The translations under genes were made by a program, and so were the position numbers. Below, piece after piece: positions 14,835-22,876 of a DNA stretch of 64,000 bases; positions within the stretch are counted from its first letter, which is position 1; each line of letters opens with the position of its first letter. The notes below the pieces were generated by a model. It saw nothing but the letters and a program-made list of their open reading frames with translations, was not told the DNA's origin and made no database searches. The stretch spans positions 8,056,501 through 8,120,500 of the forward strand of contig NZ_JACHNC010000001.1 of assembly GCF_014205215.1 (NCBI RefSeq). Reading direction: 5' to 3'. This DNA is from Actinoplanes lobatus. GTDB taxonomy: Bacteria > Actinomycetota > Actinomycetes > Mycobacteriales > Micromonosporaceae.

Positions 14835-17800
14835 GTGATACAGCTCGCCGCCACCACCTCATCTCGCGTACTACTGATTGGAATTGACGAATACAAATCG
14901 CTGGGTGCACTGCCCGCAGTCCGCAACAATTTGTCGGATCTGCGGGAACTACTGCTCGACGAAGGCTACTGGGGGCTGCCCGAGGATCGCTGCACAGTCA
15001 TTTCGGGCACCGCCACCGTCCAGGACGTGGGCCGCGCGCTGCGTGCGGCGAGCAGCGGCACCGGCGAGAACGGGCTGCTCATCATCTACTACGCGGGTCA
15101 CGGGCAGCCGGACTACGCGACACCGCACGAACTGCGACTGGCCCTGTACGACGCCGATTCGGAGCTGGCCGAAGAAACGACGCTCAACTACTCGAGGATC
15201 AAGAAGCGCACCCAGGACAGCCGGGCCGGCCGAAGGCTGGTGATTCTCGACTGTTGCTTCGCCGGTCTGGCCATGGATTCCATGAACACCGACCGGATCC
15301 GGCCCTTCCCCGCCATCGAGCAGGCGACTCTGATGACCTCCGTCGGACCGACGGTCGAAGCAGTCGCGAAGTTCGGCGAAAAGCACACCGCCTACACCGG
15401 CGAACTCCTTCGTGTTCTCCATGACGGGATCCCGGACGCCCCGGAGTTTCTCGACATCGCAACCATCCATGACGCGGTGACGAACGCCCTCCACGCCAAG
15501 AACCGGCCTCTACCGGAACTCTGCGAGAAGAACCAGGGAACGACGAGCATCGCGCTGGTGCGCAACGCGTGCCATCCCGCGACCCTGTCGCACCTCGAAG
15601 TGGTGCGGGACCGGCAGATCCGTGACAACGTCGCCTCACTGATGGAGGTCGACTTCCTGCTGGAACGCGTGAACGGGATCGCGGGGATCGACGACCGGCG
15701 GCGCGACAATTTCGTACGGTTCCTCGCCACGAAGGCGATGCACGACGCCGGCACGGACGAACCGGCCTCGGCCGCCGCGATCCTCCGGCGGCACTGGTCG
15801 CCCGAGGTGGCCGACCGGCTCGGCGGCTGGCTGAGCGAACTCATGGCGCACGACACCGCCGATCAGACCGCACGCGACCTGCTCACGGTCGCGATGCGGC
15901 ACCACCCGGACCGGCACGCGGCCGAGCTGCTGCTCGCCGAATTGTTGCGCCGCCGGCCCACAGCCACCAGCGAATCCCTGCTGAGCGCTCTGACCGATCT
16001 TCTCGTTCGGCTCCCGGGCGGCCTGTACCTCGGCCAGGACCTCTATCAGAGCCTGGCCGACTGGCCCGAGTTGTGCCTGCGTTTCCTCGAACGCGGAATG
16101 CGCGACGCGGAGAACAGCGACGCCATGTCGCTCGTCAACTGGATCACCCAGGCGTTGCGGGACCCGCCTGGGTGTCTGCGTCCCCTCCGTGCGGCGACGG
16201 ACCTCGAATACGAGGTGGACGGCGACGACCTGCGGAGCATGGAGCGCGCGTGCCCACAGGGCTGGGCCCTTCTGCTGGCCATCGGCAAGGCCCGCGCCAA
16301 CCTGGATCGGCTGCTGCCGGGCATCTGGGCATGGCTCGCACGCACCGCCGTCGCCGGCCAGCTCGACCGGGAGGTCATCGAGGACGCCCGGCGGGCAGTG
16401 CGAGATGGCTCGAACCTGGCGCGCCTGGACGTTCTGCAACTGCTGCTCGACGCTCCCCCACCGATCTCCGAACAGACCGGCGGCGTCGTCGATGAGGACT
16501 ATCTCGCTGGTCTGCGCGACGTCTGGTCCCGCCCCGAACTGGACCTCGACCGCCCGGGGCTGGCCGGGAGACTGGTCGCCTGCCTCCCCCACCGCGAGCC
16601 GGGCAAGACGCCGTTCGCGGGCCTGGTTGCCGCCGCGGACGCCACCGACGGCACGGTGCGCGACCACGCCGTACGAGCCATCGCGGTGAGCTTGAACGAC
16701 CTGCCCGGACTGGCCGACGAGATCCGGCTTCCCGACGACTGGATGAAGGATCTGCTCGCTCGGCCCGACATGGGCTGGATCGAGGCGTACCGGCACCTCG
16801 GCGCCGTGTGCTCGCGACGACCGGCGGCCCCGCCCGAGGACGCCGCACAGGCTGTCATCGGCGCGATCAAGGCGCGATGCGGCGACGAGCGTCTGACGAC
16901 GGCGGTCGACACGTGGGTGGTGTCGGCCTCCCCCGAGCAGACGGTGACATTCCTGCGGCTGCTGGAAAAGGTGGACGACACGACCGCGGCGCGCGCCGTC
17001 GCCCGGTCTTTGCTGTCGAACCCTCGGCGCGAGGGAAAGCGGATCCGTGAGCACCTGAGACGGCAACGTGACTGGTACCAGCGACAGATCGATCTGAGCC
17101 GGCCCACCCGGCAGGCCCGGCCCTTCCCGGCGAGGTTCGCCCGGCCCGGACGGCCGCCGTTCGCGGCGGTGGCCCTCGTGCTGGCGGTCGCGGCGCTGAG
17201 CGGCGCCGCGACCGTGTGGTGGCAGTCGGCTGACGCCGTCACACCGCAGTCCGCCACGCAATCGGTGAAAGGCGGGTTCCGGGGCGCACTGACTGGGCAC
17301 ACCGACGCGGTGTGGGCGGCCGCCTTCTCTCCGGACGATTCCCTGCTGGCCACCGGCGGTGAAGATCGCAGCGTCCGGCTGTGGAGCACCGTCACCGGCA
17401 GGCAACTCGGCGAACCGCTCGCCAGACACAGGGACGCCATTCGTAGCATCGCCTTCTCACCTGACGGGCGGATCCTGGCCACGGCCAGCGACGACAACAC
17501 CGTGGGACTGTGGAGCCTCCAGAGCCGCACGGCGATCCACCCGGGACTCCGGGGGCACACCAACGCGGTGCTCGACGTGGCGTTCAGCCCGGATGGCCGG
17601 CGGATCGCGACCGGCAGCATCGACAAGACCGTACGCCTCTGGGATGCAACGACCGGCGCACAGTTGGGTCCGGCACACTCCCATGCCGGCCAGGTGTACG
17701 CGGTGGCATTCAGTCCAGACGGTGGTGTGCTCGCATCCGCCGGCAGCGACGGCGTGGTGCACGAATGGAACAGCGCCACCGGTGCGCAGATCGGCCAGAT

Positions 17801-18176
17801 CCGGACCGGGCATGGCGGCGCCGTACGCAGCATCGCCTTCAGCTCGGACGGCAAGAGGCTCGCAACCGGCGGCGACGACCGGACGATCCGGATCGTCAGC
17901 ATGGCCGACCACGCGGCCACCGGCACGGTACTCACCGGCCACACCGACAGGGTACGGAGTGTGGCCTTCAGCCCGGACGACTCGCTGCTGGCGTCGGGGA
18001 GCTACGACCGATCGGTCACCATCTGGTCATTGACGCTTCCACGGAATCCGAGCCGGAGGCTGGGAGAGCATGAGAAGGCGGTGTTCGGCGTGACCTTCAG
18101 CGCCGACGGGCGAGCGGTCGCATCGTGCAGCGCCGACACCTCGGCACGGCTGTGGAACGCGGTCCGGCCGGAGTAG
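14835..18176 (+). CDS. caspase-like peptidase with transmembrane helix and WD40 propeller
   Basis: A 1113-residue multidomain protein. Residues 1-230 are a caspase-like (peptidase C14) domain: RVLLIGIDEYKSLGALP is the first strand, IIYYAGHGQ carries catalytic His 89 and LDCCFAG carries catalytic Cys 141. Residues 240-770 are helical and unrecognised; the part near SLMEVDFLLERVNGIAGIDD could be an effector-associated domain. A single transmembrane helix lies at about 776-796, preceded by a strongly basic stretch. Residues 816-1113 are seven WD40 repeats, enough for a full propeller, with repeated AFSPDG and TVRLWD-type motifs. GTG 14835 lies 2 bases after the EACC1-like stop. The likely job is a sensor-effector that cleaves proteins on infection or stress. 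Catalytic residues are intact. Confidence 0.9.
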   Translation: MIQLAATTSSRVLLIGIDEYKSLGALPAVRNNLSDLRELLLDEGYWGLPEDRCTVISGTATVQDVGRALRAASSGTGENGLLIIYYAGHGQPDYATPHELRLALYDADSELAEETTLNYSRIKKRTQDSRAGRRLVILDCCFAGLAMDSMNTDRIRPFPAIEQATLMTSVGPTVEAVAKFGEKHTAYTGELLRVLHDGIPDAPEFLDIATIHDAVTNALHAKNRPLPELCEKNQGTTSIALVRNACHPATLSHLEVVRDRQIRDNVASLMEVDFLLERVNGIAGIDDRRRDNFVRFLATKAMHDAGTDEPASAAAILRRHWSPEVADRLGGWLSELMAHDTADQTARDLLTVAMRHHPDRHAAELLLAELLRRRPTATSESLLSALTDLLVRLPGGLYLGQDLYQSLADWPELCLRFLERGMRDAENSDAMSLVNWITQALRDPPGCLRPLRAATDLEYEVDGDDLRSMERACPQGWALLLAIGKARANLDRLLPGIWAWLARTAVAGQLDREVIEDARRAVRDGSNLARLDVLQLLLDAPPPISEQTGGVVDEDYLAGLRDVWSRPELDLDRPGLAGRLVACLPHREPGKTPFAGLVAAADATDGTVRDHAVRAIAVSLNDLPGLADEIRLPDDWMKDLLARPDMGWIEAYRHLGAVCSRRPAAPPEDAAQAVIGAIKARCGDERLTTAVDTWVVSASPEQTVTFLRLLEKVDDTTAARAVARSLLSNPRREGKRIREHLRRQRDWYQRQIDLSRPTRQARPFPARFARPGRPPFAAVALVLAVAALSGAATVWWQSADAVTPQSATQSVKGGFRGALTGHTDAVWAAAFSPDDSLLATGGEDRSVRLWSTVTGRQLGEPLARHRDAIRSIAFSPDGRILATASDDNTVGLWSLQSRTAIHPGLRGHTNAVLDVAFSPDGRRIATGSIDKTVRLWDATTGAQLGPAHSHAGQVYAVAFSPDGGVLASAGSDGVVHEWNSATGAQIGQIRTGHGGAVRSIAFSSDGKRLATGGDDRTIRIVSMADHAATGTVLTGHTDRVRSVAFSPDDSLLASGSYDRSVTIWSLTLPRNPSRRLGEHEKAVFGVTFSADGRAVASCSADTSARLWNAVRPE

Positions 18177-18323
18177 AAGGCGCGTGCTGGCCGCCTGAAT
18201 CGAATACCCCACCGGTCGTCTCGGCGGGTGGTCTTGCAGGCCAGTAGTCCGCCGGCAGGCCGGGAAGGCCCTCTCCGAACGGTCACGGCGCGTGGGAGCC
18301 GCGCCGGGCCGTAGCGTGCGGGT

Positions 18324-18890
18324 ATGAGCCTCGATTGGAACCGGGAACTGCTCGATCAGCTCGACTGGCACTGGCGTACGCATCTGCGGCCCCGCCTCGA
18401 CGGGATCAGCGACGCCGAGTACCTCTGGGAGCCGGTCCCGGACTGCTGGAGCGTCCGCCCGCGGGGCCGGAGTTCGACGCCGATGGCAGCGGGAACGGGC
18501 GACCACCTGATCGACTTCGCGCTGCCGGAGCCGGTGCCGGCACCGGTGACGACGATCGCCTGGCGGCTGGGCCACCTCATCGTGGGCGTGTTCGGGATGC
18601 GGAACGCGTCGCACTTCGGCGGCCCGCCCATGGACTACGGCTCTTTCGACTACGCCGGGACCGCGGCGGAGGCGCTCCGGCAGCTCGACGAGGCCTACAC
18701 ACGCTGGACCGACGGCGTTCGCGGGCTGGGCGGCGACGGCCCCGCCCGGCCGTGCGGCCCGGCCGAGGGCCCGTTCGGGGAGTATCCGATGGCCACGTTG
18801 GTGCTGCACATCAACCGGGAGGCCATCCACCACGGCGCGGAGATCGCCCTGCTACGGGATCTCCATCTCCGGGCCGTGACGACTAGCTGA
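18324..18890 (+). CDS. DinB-family protein
   Basis: A 188-residue protein with the four-helix DinB/YfiT-like fold: LLDQLDWHWRTHLRPRLDGISDAEYLWEPVPDCWSV at the N-terminus, WRLGHLIVGVFGMRN in the middle and LHINREAIHHGAEIALLRDL at the end. The spaced histidines (HLI in the middle, HI and HH near the end) fit the three-His metal site of the family. Actinobacterial members are often thiol-dependent transferases or hydrolases that use mycothiol or bacillithiol, but the substrate is unknown here. It has no operon partners; a weak binding site (GCGGG) precedes ATG 18324. Confidence 0.8.
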   Translation: MSLDWNRELLDQLDWHWRTHLRPRLDGISDAEYLWEPVPDCWSVRPRGRSSTPMAAGTGDHLIDFALPEPVPAPVTTIAWRLGHLIVGVFGMRNASHFGGPPMDYGSFDYAGTAAEALRQLDEAYTRWTDGVRGLGGDGPARPCGPAEGPFGEYPMATLVLHINREAIHHGAEIALLRDLHLRAVTTS

Positions 18891-18998
18891 ATTCTTCGTT
18901 ACCGCACCGTGACCTTTTGGCGCGAACCAACCCGTTCGAGGGTGCATCGCACCTGATGACGAAGCGGCACACAGCCGCTGAGGAAACGGGGAAAGTAG

Positions 18999-19475
18999 AT
19001 GTACAAGCGTCTGGCCTTCGCAGCGGTGCCCGTCGCGGTCGCGGCTCTCGCGGCCACCATGTCCGGCTCGCTGGCCGCGTCGGCGGCCACCGCTGACGAC
19101 GGCCCGATCACCGCGGTGGCCGAGAACGTCCAGTTGGCCGGCGAGGTGAAGCAGACCGGCAAGCTGAAGGTCACCGTCCACAACGGCACCGAGTTCCAGG
19201 ACGAGGGCCGCTTCCTGGTGCACATGCCGCAGACCGCGAGACTGGTCCCGGGCCAGCAGTGCGTGCTGTACGACTGGAACCTCTCCCAGTGGCTGTGCGA
19301 GGGCACCCGCCTGGAGGCCGGCGAGTCGCACACCACCACCCTGCGGGTGCGGTCGATCCTCGACACCACGGACTACCACGGCTACGACGTCGGCTACGTC
19401 CAGGGCCTGGCCAACAGCAACGCGAAGAGCGAGCGCCTGTGGTTCGAGATCCACTGGCCGGCCGCCCCGCAGTGA
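18999..19475 (+). CDS. secreted hypothetical protein
   Basis: A 158-residue protein with a clear Sec signal peptide: basic start MYKR, hydrophobic core, and an AASA-type cleavage site near residue 30. The mature part of about 125 residues is beta-rich, with two Cys (QQCVLYDWNLSQWLCEG) likely to form a disulfide. The pattern of alternating hydrophobic strands (KLKVTVHNGTEF, TTTLRVRSIL) suggests an immunoglobulin-like or beta-sandwich fold. I do not recognise a family. GGGGAAAG before ATG 18999 is a good ribosome binding site. Its end faces the GH64 gene, with a shared terminator between them. Confidence 0.8.
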   Translation: MYKRLAFAAVPVAVAALAATMSGSLAASAATADDGPITAVAENVQLAGEVKQTGKLKVTVHNGTEFQDEGRFLVHMPQTARLVPGQQCVLYDWNLSQWLCEGTRLEAGESHTTTLRVRSILDTTDYHGYDVGYVQGLANSNAKSERLWFEIHWPAAPQ

Positions 19476-19534
19476 TCGTCCGCTGAACGAAGTCACCGAG
19501 GACCTTGGCGGGAGTGGGCGGTGAGATAGCGCGG

Positions 19535-19552
19535 CAGGGCGGGACCGCCCTG
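19535..19552. repeat. 18-bp palindrome in the convergent intergenic region
   Basis: CAGGGCGG (19535-19542) and CCGCCCTG (19545-19552) are perfect reverse complements with a 2-base centre. As RNA it could form only a tight hairpin; as DNA it is a plausible protein site. It lies beside the large terminator at 19584-19619. Confidence 0.4.
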
Positions 19553-19583
19553 ACAGGAGCGGAACGGCGTCACGCGTACGAAA

Positions 19584-19619
19584 CTCGCCGTGGATCCTGG
19601 AACGGGGATCCACGGCGAG
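19584..19619. terminator. bidirectional terminator
   Basis: CTCGCCGTGGATCC (19584-19597) and GGATCCACGGCGAG (19606-19619) form a perfect 14-bp stem with an 8-base loop, between the convergent ends of the secreted protein gene and the GH64 gene. Its symmetry suits termination from both sides. Confidence 0.8.
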
Positions 19620-19635
19620 GCGTTCGGTCGGCGGG

Positions 19636-21618
19636 TCAGGCCTTGGTGAACTTCTGGGCGGCGGAGCCGTTGCAGTCCCAGATCTGCAGGCGGGTGCCGT
19701 TGGCGGTGTTGCCGGACGGGGCGTCGACGCAGCGACCGGACTGCGGGTTGCTCATGCTGCCGTTGCTGTTCAGCACCCAGGTCTGGGCCGCGTTGCCGGT
19801 GCAGTCGTGCAGCTGGAGCTGGGCGCCGTTGGCGGTGCCGCCGCCGGCGATGTCCAGGCACATGCCGAGGGTGGTCAGCGACTGGCCGGTCCAGGACCAG
19901 TGCTGGTCGCGGGCGGTGAGCTGGCAGTCCCACAGCTGGACGGCGGCCCCGTCGCCGCCGGTGTCGTTGCCGGCCACGTCGACGCACTTGCTGCCGGGGG
20001 CGGCGAGGTTGGTGGCGCCGTTGTTGTAGGCGAACTTCTGCGCCGCGGAGGTGTTGCAGTCCCAGAGCTGGAGGCGGGCGCCGTTGGCGGTGCTGGCGTT
20101 GGGCGAGTCGATGCACCGGCCGGACTGCGGGTTGCGGATGGTGCCGTCGGCCTGGGTGACCCACTGCTGGCCGCCGGCGCCGTTGCAGTCGTACAGCTGG
20201 AGTTGGCTGCCGCCGGCGGTGGCGTTGCCGACGACGTCGAGGCATCGGCCCAGGGTCTGCAGGGTGCCGTTCTTGAGGGTCCAGTACTGGTCCTTGGCGG
20301 CCGACTGGCAGTCCCACAGCTGGACGGCGGTGCCGTTGCCGCCGGTGTCGTCGCCGGCGACGTCCACGCACTTGCCGCCGGGGCCGGTCACCCGGTAGCC
20401 GGTGGCCGAACCGCCGCCACCGCCACCACCGGTGAACGGGGAGAGCGTGATCCCGGCGGAGCTGGGGTTGTTGGAGTAGACCAGCGACTCCTGGGCCTGC
20501 ACGTCGTCGAAGGCGAAGGCGTACGCCTTGCCGTCGGCCATGTTCGCGTGGATGATCCGCGCGTACTGGTTGGCGGGGTTGCTCTTGTAGAAGTCGGACG
20601 CCGTACCCCCGGGCTGGGTGTCGATCGTGCCGAGCGTGCCGCGGTTGAGGGCCGCGCAGAGGGTGCGGGCGATCGGGCCGACGACCAGGTCGTTGGGGGC
20701 GTGGAGGTTGCCGTCGCAGCCCCAGACGTGGGCGCTGGTCGGCTTGTTGAACGACGCGACCTGTGCGCCGGAGCTGTTGGTGAAGACCATGGTGCTGCCG
20801 GAGGTGCGGCCGAAGTACTTCGTGTTGGGCTGGTCGCCGAACGGTACGACGGTGAGCGTTTTCCCGGTGTAGGCGTTCCAGGCGGAGTTGATGTAGGAGT
20901 CGAGGTAGGTGCTGCTGAACAGTCCGGCGTCGGCGGCCTTGCCGGGTGCGAGCACGCGCAGCACGGTGCCGTCGGAGCGGGTGACGACGGTGTTGGCCCA
21001 GCCGGACTGCGCCTTGATCTGGTCGATGATGTTCTGCCGGCCGTTGGCGACCACGGCACCGGTGGTCCGGGTGCCGTCGGTGCCGGAGACGGTGACGGAG
21101 TGGGGTACGGCGAACATGTCCACCTGCGAGCTGTTGAGCCACAGCCCGGAGTCGTTGTAGGTGAACTCGCTCCAGTCGAAGAGGATGTCGTGGTTGGGGT
21201 CGCCGGACGCCCACGGCGCGGGCTGGACCAGGCCGTCCGGGGTGAGGAAGAACTTCAGCTTCTGGCCGAGCGACATGTAGAGCCGGCCGGAGAAGTTGCG
21301 GGGCAGCTGGATGGTGGTGCTGCCGCCGTTGCCGGGGCCGCCGATGGCGACGTCGGGCGCGGCCGACGGCGGGAGCGAGCCGGCCGGCCAGTTGTTGAAC
21401 GTGCCGCCCGCGGTGACGTAGCCGAGGCGTCCGGTGGTGAGGTTGACGCCGATCATGTAGAGGTAGGTGGCGTCGCCGCGGCCGGTGCTGTTGTTGACGG
21501 TGAACGGCAGCAGGGCCGGGCCGACCGCCTGTGCCGCCGGGGCGGCCGCCGTCACGCCGATGGGTATCGCCGTGAGCAGCGCCGCGAGAGCGCTCAGGAT
21601 CTTGCTTCGTGGGGACAT
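19636..21618 (-). CDS. secreted GH64 beta-1,3-glucanase with ricin-type lectin modules
   Basis: A 660-residue secreted enzyme. Residues 1-30 are a Sec signal peptide. Residues 35-395 are a glycoside hydrolase family 64 domain: it opens LPFTVNNSTGRGDATYLYMIG, the characteristic thaumatin-like strand, and has FDWSEFTYNDSGLWLNSSQVDMF, which carries the acidic residues of the active cleft. Family members release laminaripentaose from beta-1,3-glucan. A Gly-rich linker then leads to two ricin-B-type CBM13 modules (about 405-530 and 535-660), each with repeated VQLWDCQ or LQLWDC and QxW motifs. Its substrate is likely fungal or algal beta-glucan. A palindromic operator-like site lies 52 bases upstream. 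Confidence 0.9.
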   Translation of the reverse strand: MSPRSKILSALAALLTAIPIGVTAAAPAAQAVGPALLPFTVNNSTGRGDATYLYMIGVNLTTGRLGYVTAGGTFNNWPAGSLPPSAAPDVAIGGPGNGGSTTIQLPRNFSGRLYMSLGQKLKFFLTPDGLVQPAPWASGDPNHDILFDWSEFTYNDSGLWLNSSQVDMFAVPHSVTVSGTDGTRTTGAVVANGRQNIIDQIKAQSGWANTVVTRSDGTVLRVLAPGKAADAGLFSSTYLDSYINSAWNAYTGKTLTVVPFGDQPNTKYFGRTSGSTMVFTNSSGAQVASFNKPTSAHVWGCDGNLHAPNDLVVGPIARTLCAALNRGTLGTIDTQPGGTASDFYKSNPANQYARIIHANMADGKAYAFAFDDVQAQESLVYSNNPSSAGITLSPFTGGGGGGGSATGYRVTGPGGKCVDVAGDDTGGNGTAVQLWDCQSAAKDQYWTLKNGTLQTLGRCLDVVGNATAGGSQLQLYDCNGAGGQQWVTQADGTIRNPQSGRCIDSPNASTANGARLQLWDCNTSAAQKFAYNNGATNLAAPGSKCVDVAGNDTGGDGAAVQLWDCQLTARDQHWSWTGQSLTTLGMCLDIAGGGTANGAQLQLHDCTGNAAQTWVLNSNGSMSNPQSGRCVDAPSGNTANGTRLQIWDCNGSAAQKFTKA

Positions 21619-21669
21619 GAGGACTCCTGGGAGGTGCGGGGGGACGTACGCCGGAGCGTCCGCAACGCA

Positions 21670-21681
21670 GAGAGCGCTCTC
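21670..21681 (-). promoter_or_regulatory. LacI/CebR-type palindrome upstream of the GH64 gene
   Basis: GAGAGCGCTCTC is a perfect 12-bp palindrome 52 bases before the GH64 start. The central GAGCGCTC core is that of CebR-type boxes which control cellulase and glucanase genes in actinomycetes. The local LacI gene more likely recognises the different GAAACGTTTC site at 22770, so this site may answer to a regulator encoded elsewhere. Confidence 0.65.
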
Positions 21682-21721
21682 AGAGAATGCTTAACAAAGT
21701 TACAAGTGTCAATAGCGAATG

Positions 21722-22714
21722 TTACGAGGCTGTTGAGCTTCGGATCCGCAGTCGCGTCGCGGCCATGTACCGGCGCGGTTCGGTGCGGCCCTGGAACCGC
21801 TCCAGCAGCATCGTCGCTGCCTGGGCGCCCATCTCCACGCCCTGCTGATCGACCGAGGTGAGGTCGATCAGCGGATGGGCGGCCAGGTCGGTGTCGTCGT
21901 AGCCGGCCACCGCCACGGTACGGCCCACGGCGGCCAGGGCGTCGACGGCCATGTCGTCGTGACCCGCGAAGATCGCGGTCGGCGGCTCGGGCAGGGCGAG
22001 CAACGCGGCCGCGGCGCCGACGGCGTCACCGCCACTGACGTCCCGCCGGCCCACCTGGATGTTTCCGGACAGCCCGGCCTCGGCCATGCAGGCACGGTAG
22101 ACCTCCAGCCGGACCGAGTGCGGGGTTCCGGAGCCGGGGATCGTCACGTTCTCCGGCTCGGTCAGGTGTGCGATGCGGCGGTGGCCCAGGCTCAGCAGAT
22201 GCTCCATGACGGCCCGGGCGCCGGCGTGGTCGTCGCCGGTGACGGTGTCGTAGCCGGCCGGGGTGTCGTGGCGGCCGAGCATGACCACCGGCACGCGGCG
22301 GGCGAGGTCCTCCAGCCAGGCCTGGTCGACCAGGGGCGAGACGGCGATGATGCCGTCGACGAGACCGTCGGCCAGCGATTCGAGGGTGTCGTACTCCGGG
22401 CCGTCGGCCGGGGCCAGGATGATCTGGTACGGCGTGCCGGCCACCGCCCGCTTGGCGCCCTTGAGGATCTGGGTCATGAACCGGGCGTCGATGTGCGGGA
22501 TCTCCAGGCCGAGCCGGTAACTGGAGCCGCGCAGGGCCCGGGCCGCGACGCTGGGCCGGTAGCCGAGCTGCTCGATGGTGCTCTCGACGCGCTGGCGCAT
22601 GCCGGGGCTCACCCCGTACGCGTTGCGCAGCACCTTCGACACCGCAGCCCGGGAGACGCCCGCGGCCTCGGCCACGTCGCTGATCGTGACCGACCGGCCC
22701 TTCCTGATCGACAT
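21722..22714 (-). CDS. LacI-family transcriptional regulator
   Basis: A 330-residue repressor. The N-terminal helix-turn-helix (VTISDVAEAAGVSRAAVSKVLRN) and hinge helix (RPSVAARALRG) are followed by a periplasmic-binding-protein-like sensor domain (residues 60-330) with the usual MLGRHDTPAGYDTVTGDDHAGA and AIFAGHDDMAVDAL effector-pocket segments. ATG 22714 was chosen since it immediately precedes the helix-turn-helix; upstream in-frame codons run through operator DNA. It is divergent from the CUT1 importer and should repress that operon until a sugar binds. Confidence 0.92.
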   Translation of the reverse strand: MSIRKGRSVTISDVAEAAGVSRAAVSKVLRNAYGVSPGMRQRVESTIEQLGYRPSVAARALRGSSYRLGLEIPHIDARFMTQILKGAKRAVAGTPYQIILAPADGPEYDTLESLADGLVDGIIAVSPLVDQAWLEDLARRVPVVMLGRHDTPAGYDTVTGDDHAGARAVMEHLLSLGHRRIAHLTEPENVTIPGSGTPHSVRLEVYRACMAEAGLSGNIQVGRRDVSGGDAVGAAAALLALPEPPTAIFAGHDDMAVDALAAVGRTVAVAGYDDTDLAAHPLIDLTSVDQQGVEMGAQAATMLLERFQGRTEPRRYMAATRLRIRSSTAS

Positions 22715-22769
22715 GTCCCTCACTGTAAACCGGTCTCCAACACCGGTGGCAGCCGCGTCCCCGACTTTT

Positions 22770-22779
22770 GAAACGTTTC
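22770..22779. promoter_or_regulatory. LacI-type operator
   Basis: GAAACGTTTC is a perfect palindrome with the central CG typical of LacI-family sites. It lies between the divergent lacI-type gene (start 22714) and the sugar importer operon (start 22877), so one repressor could control both. Confidence 0.7.
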
Positions 22780-22803
22780 GGATCCACCCTTGTGTGGCCG
22801 ACG

Positions 22804-22849
22804 TAGATCGGTCTACCGTGACGGCTGTCACCACGTGAAGACCGATCTA
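22804..22849 (+). promoter_or_regulatory. inverted repeat in the importer promoter
   Basis: TAGATCGGTCT (22804-22814) and AGACCGATCTA (22839-22849) are perfect reverse complements with a 24-base spacer. Each arm is itself close to palindromic. The repeat ends 27 bases before the binding-protein start, inside the presumed 5' leader or promoter. It may be a second regulatory site or an mRNA hairpin. Confidence 0.5.
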
Positions 22850-22876
22850 CAAACATTCCGGAAACCGGAGGTTCAT

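Noticed and set aside
14116..14910. A 264-codon minus-strand frame
   Set aside because: It is antisense to the EACC1-like gene and its 3' part is the arm of the hairpin at 14148-14200. No usable start near the protein-like portion.
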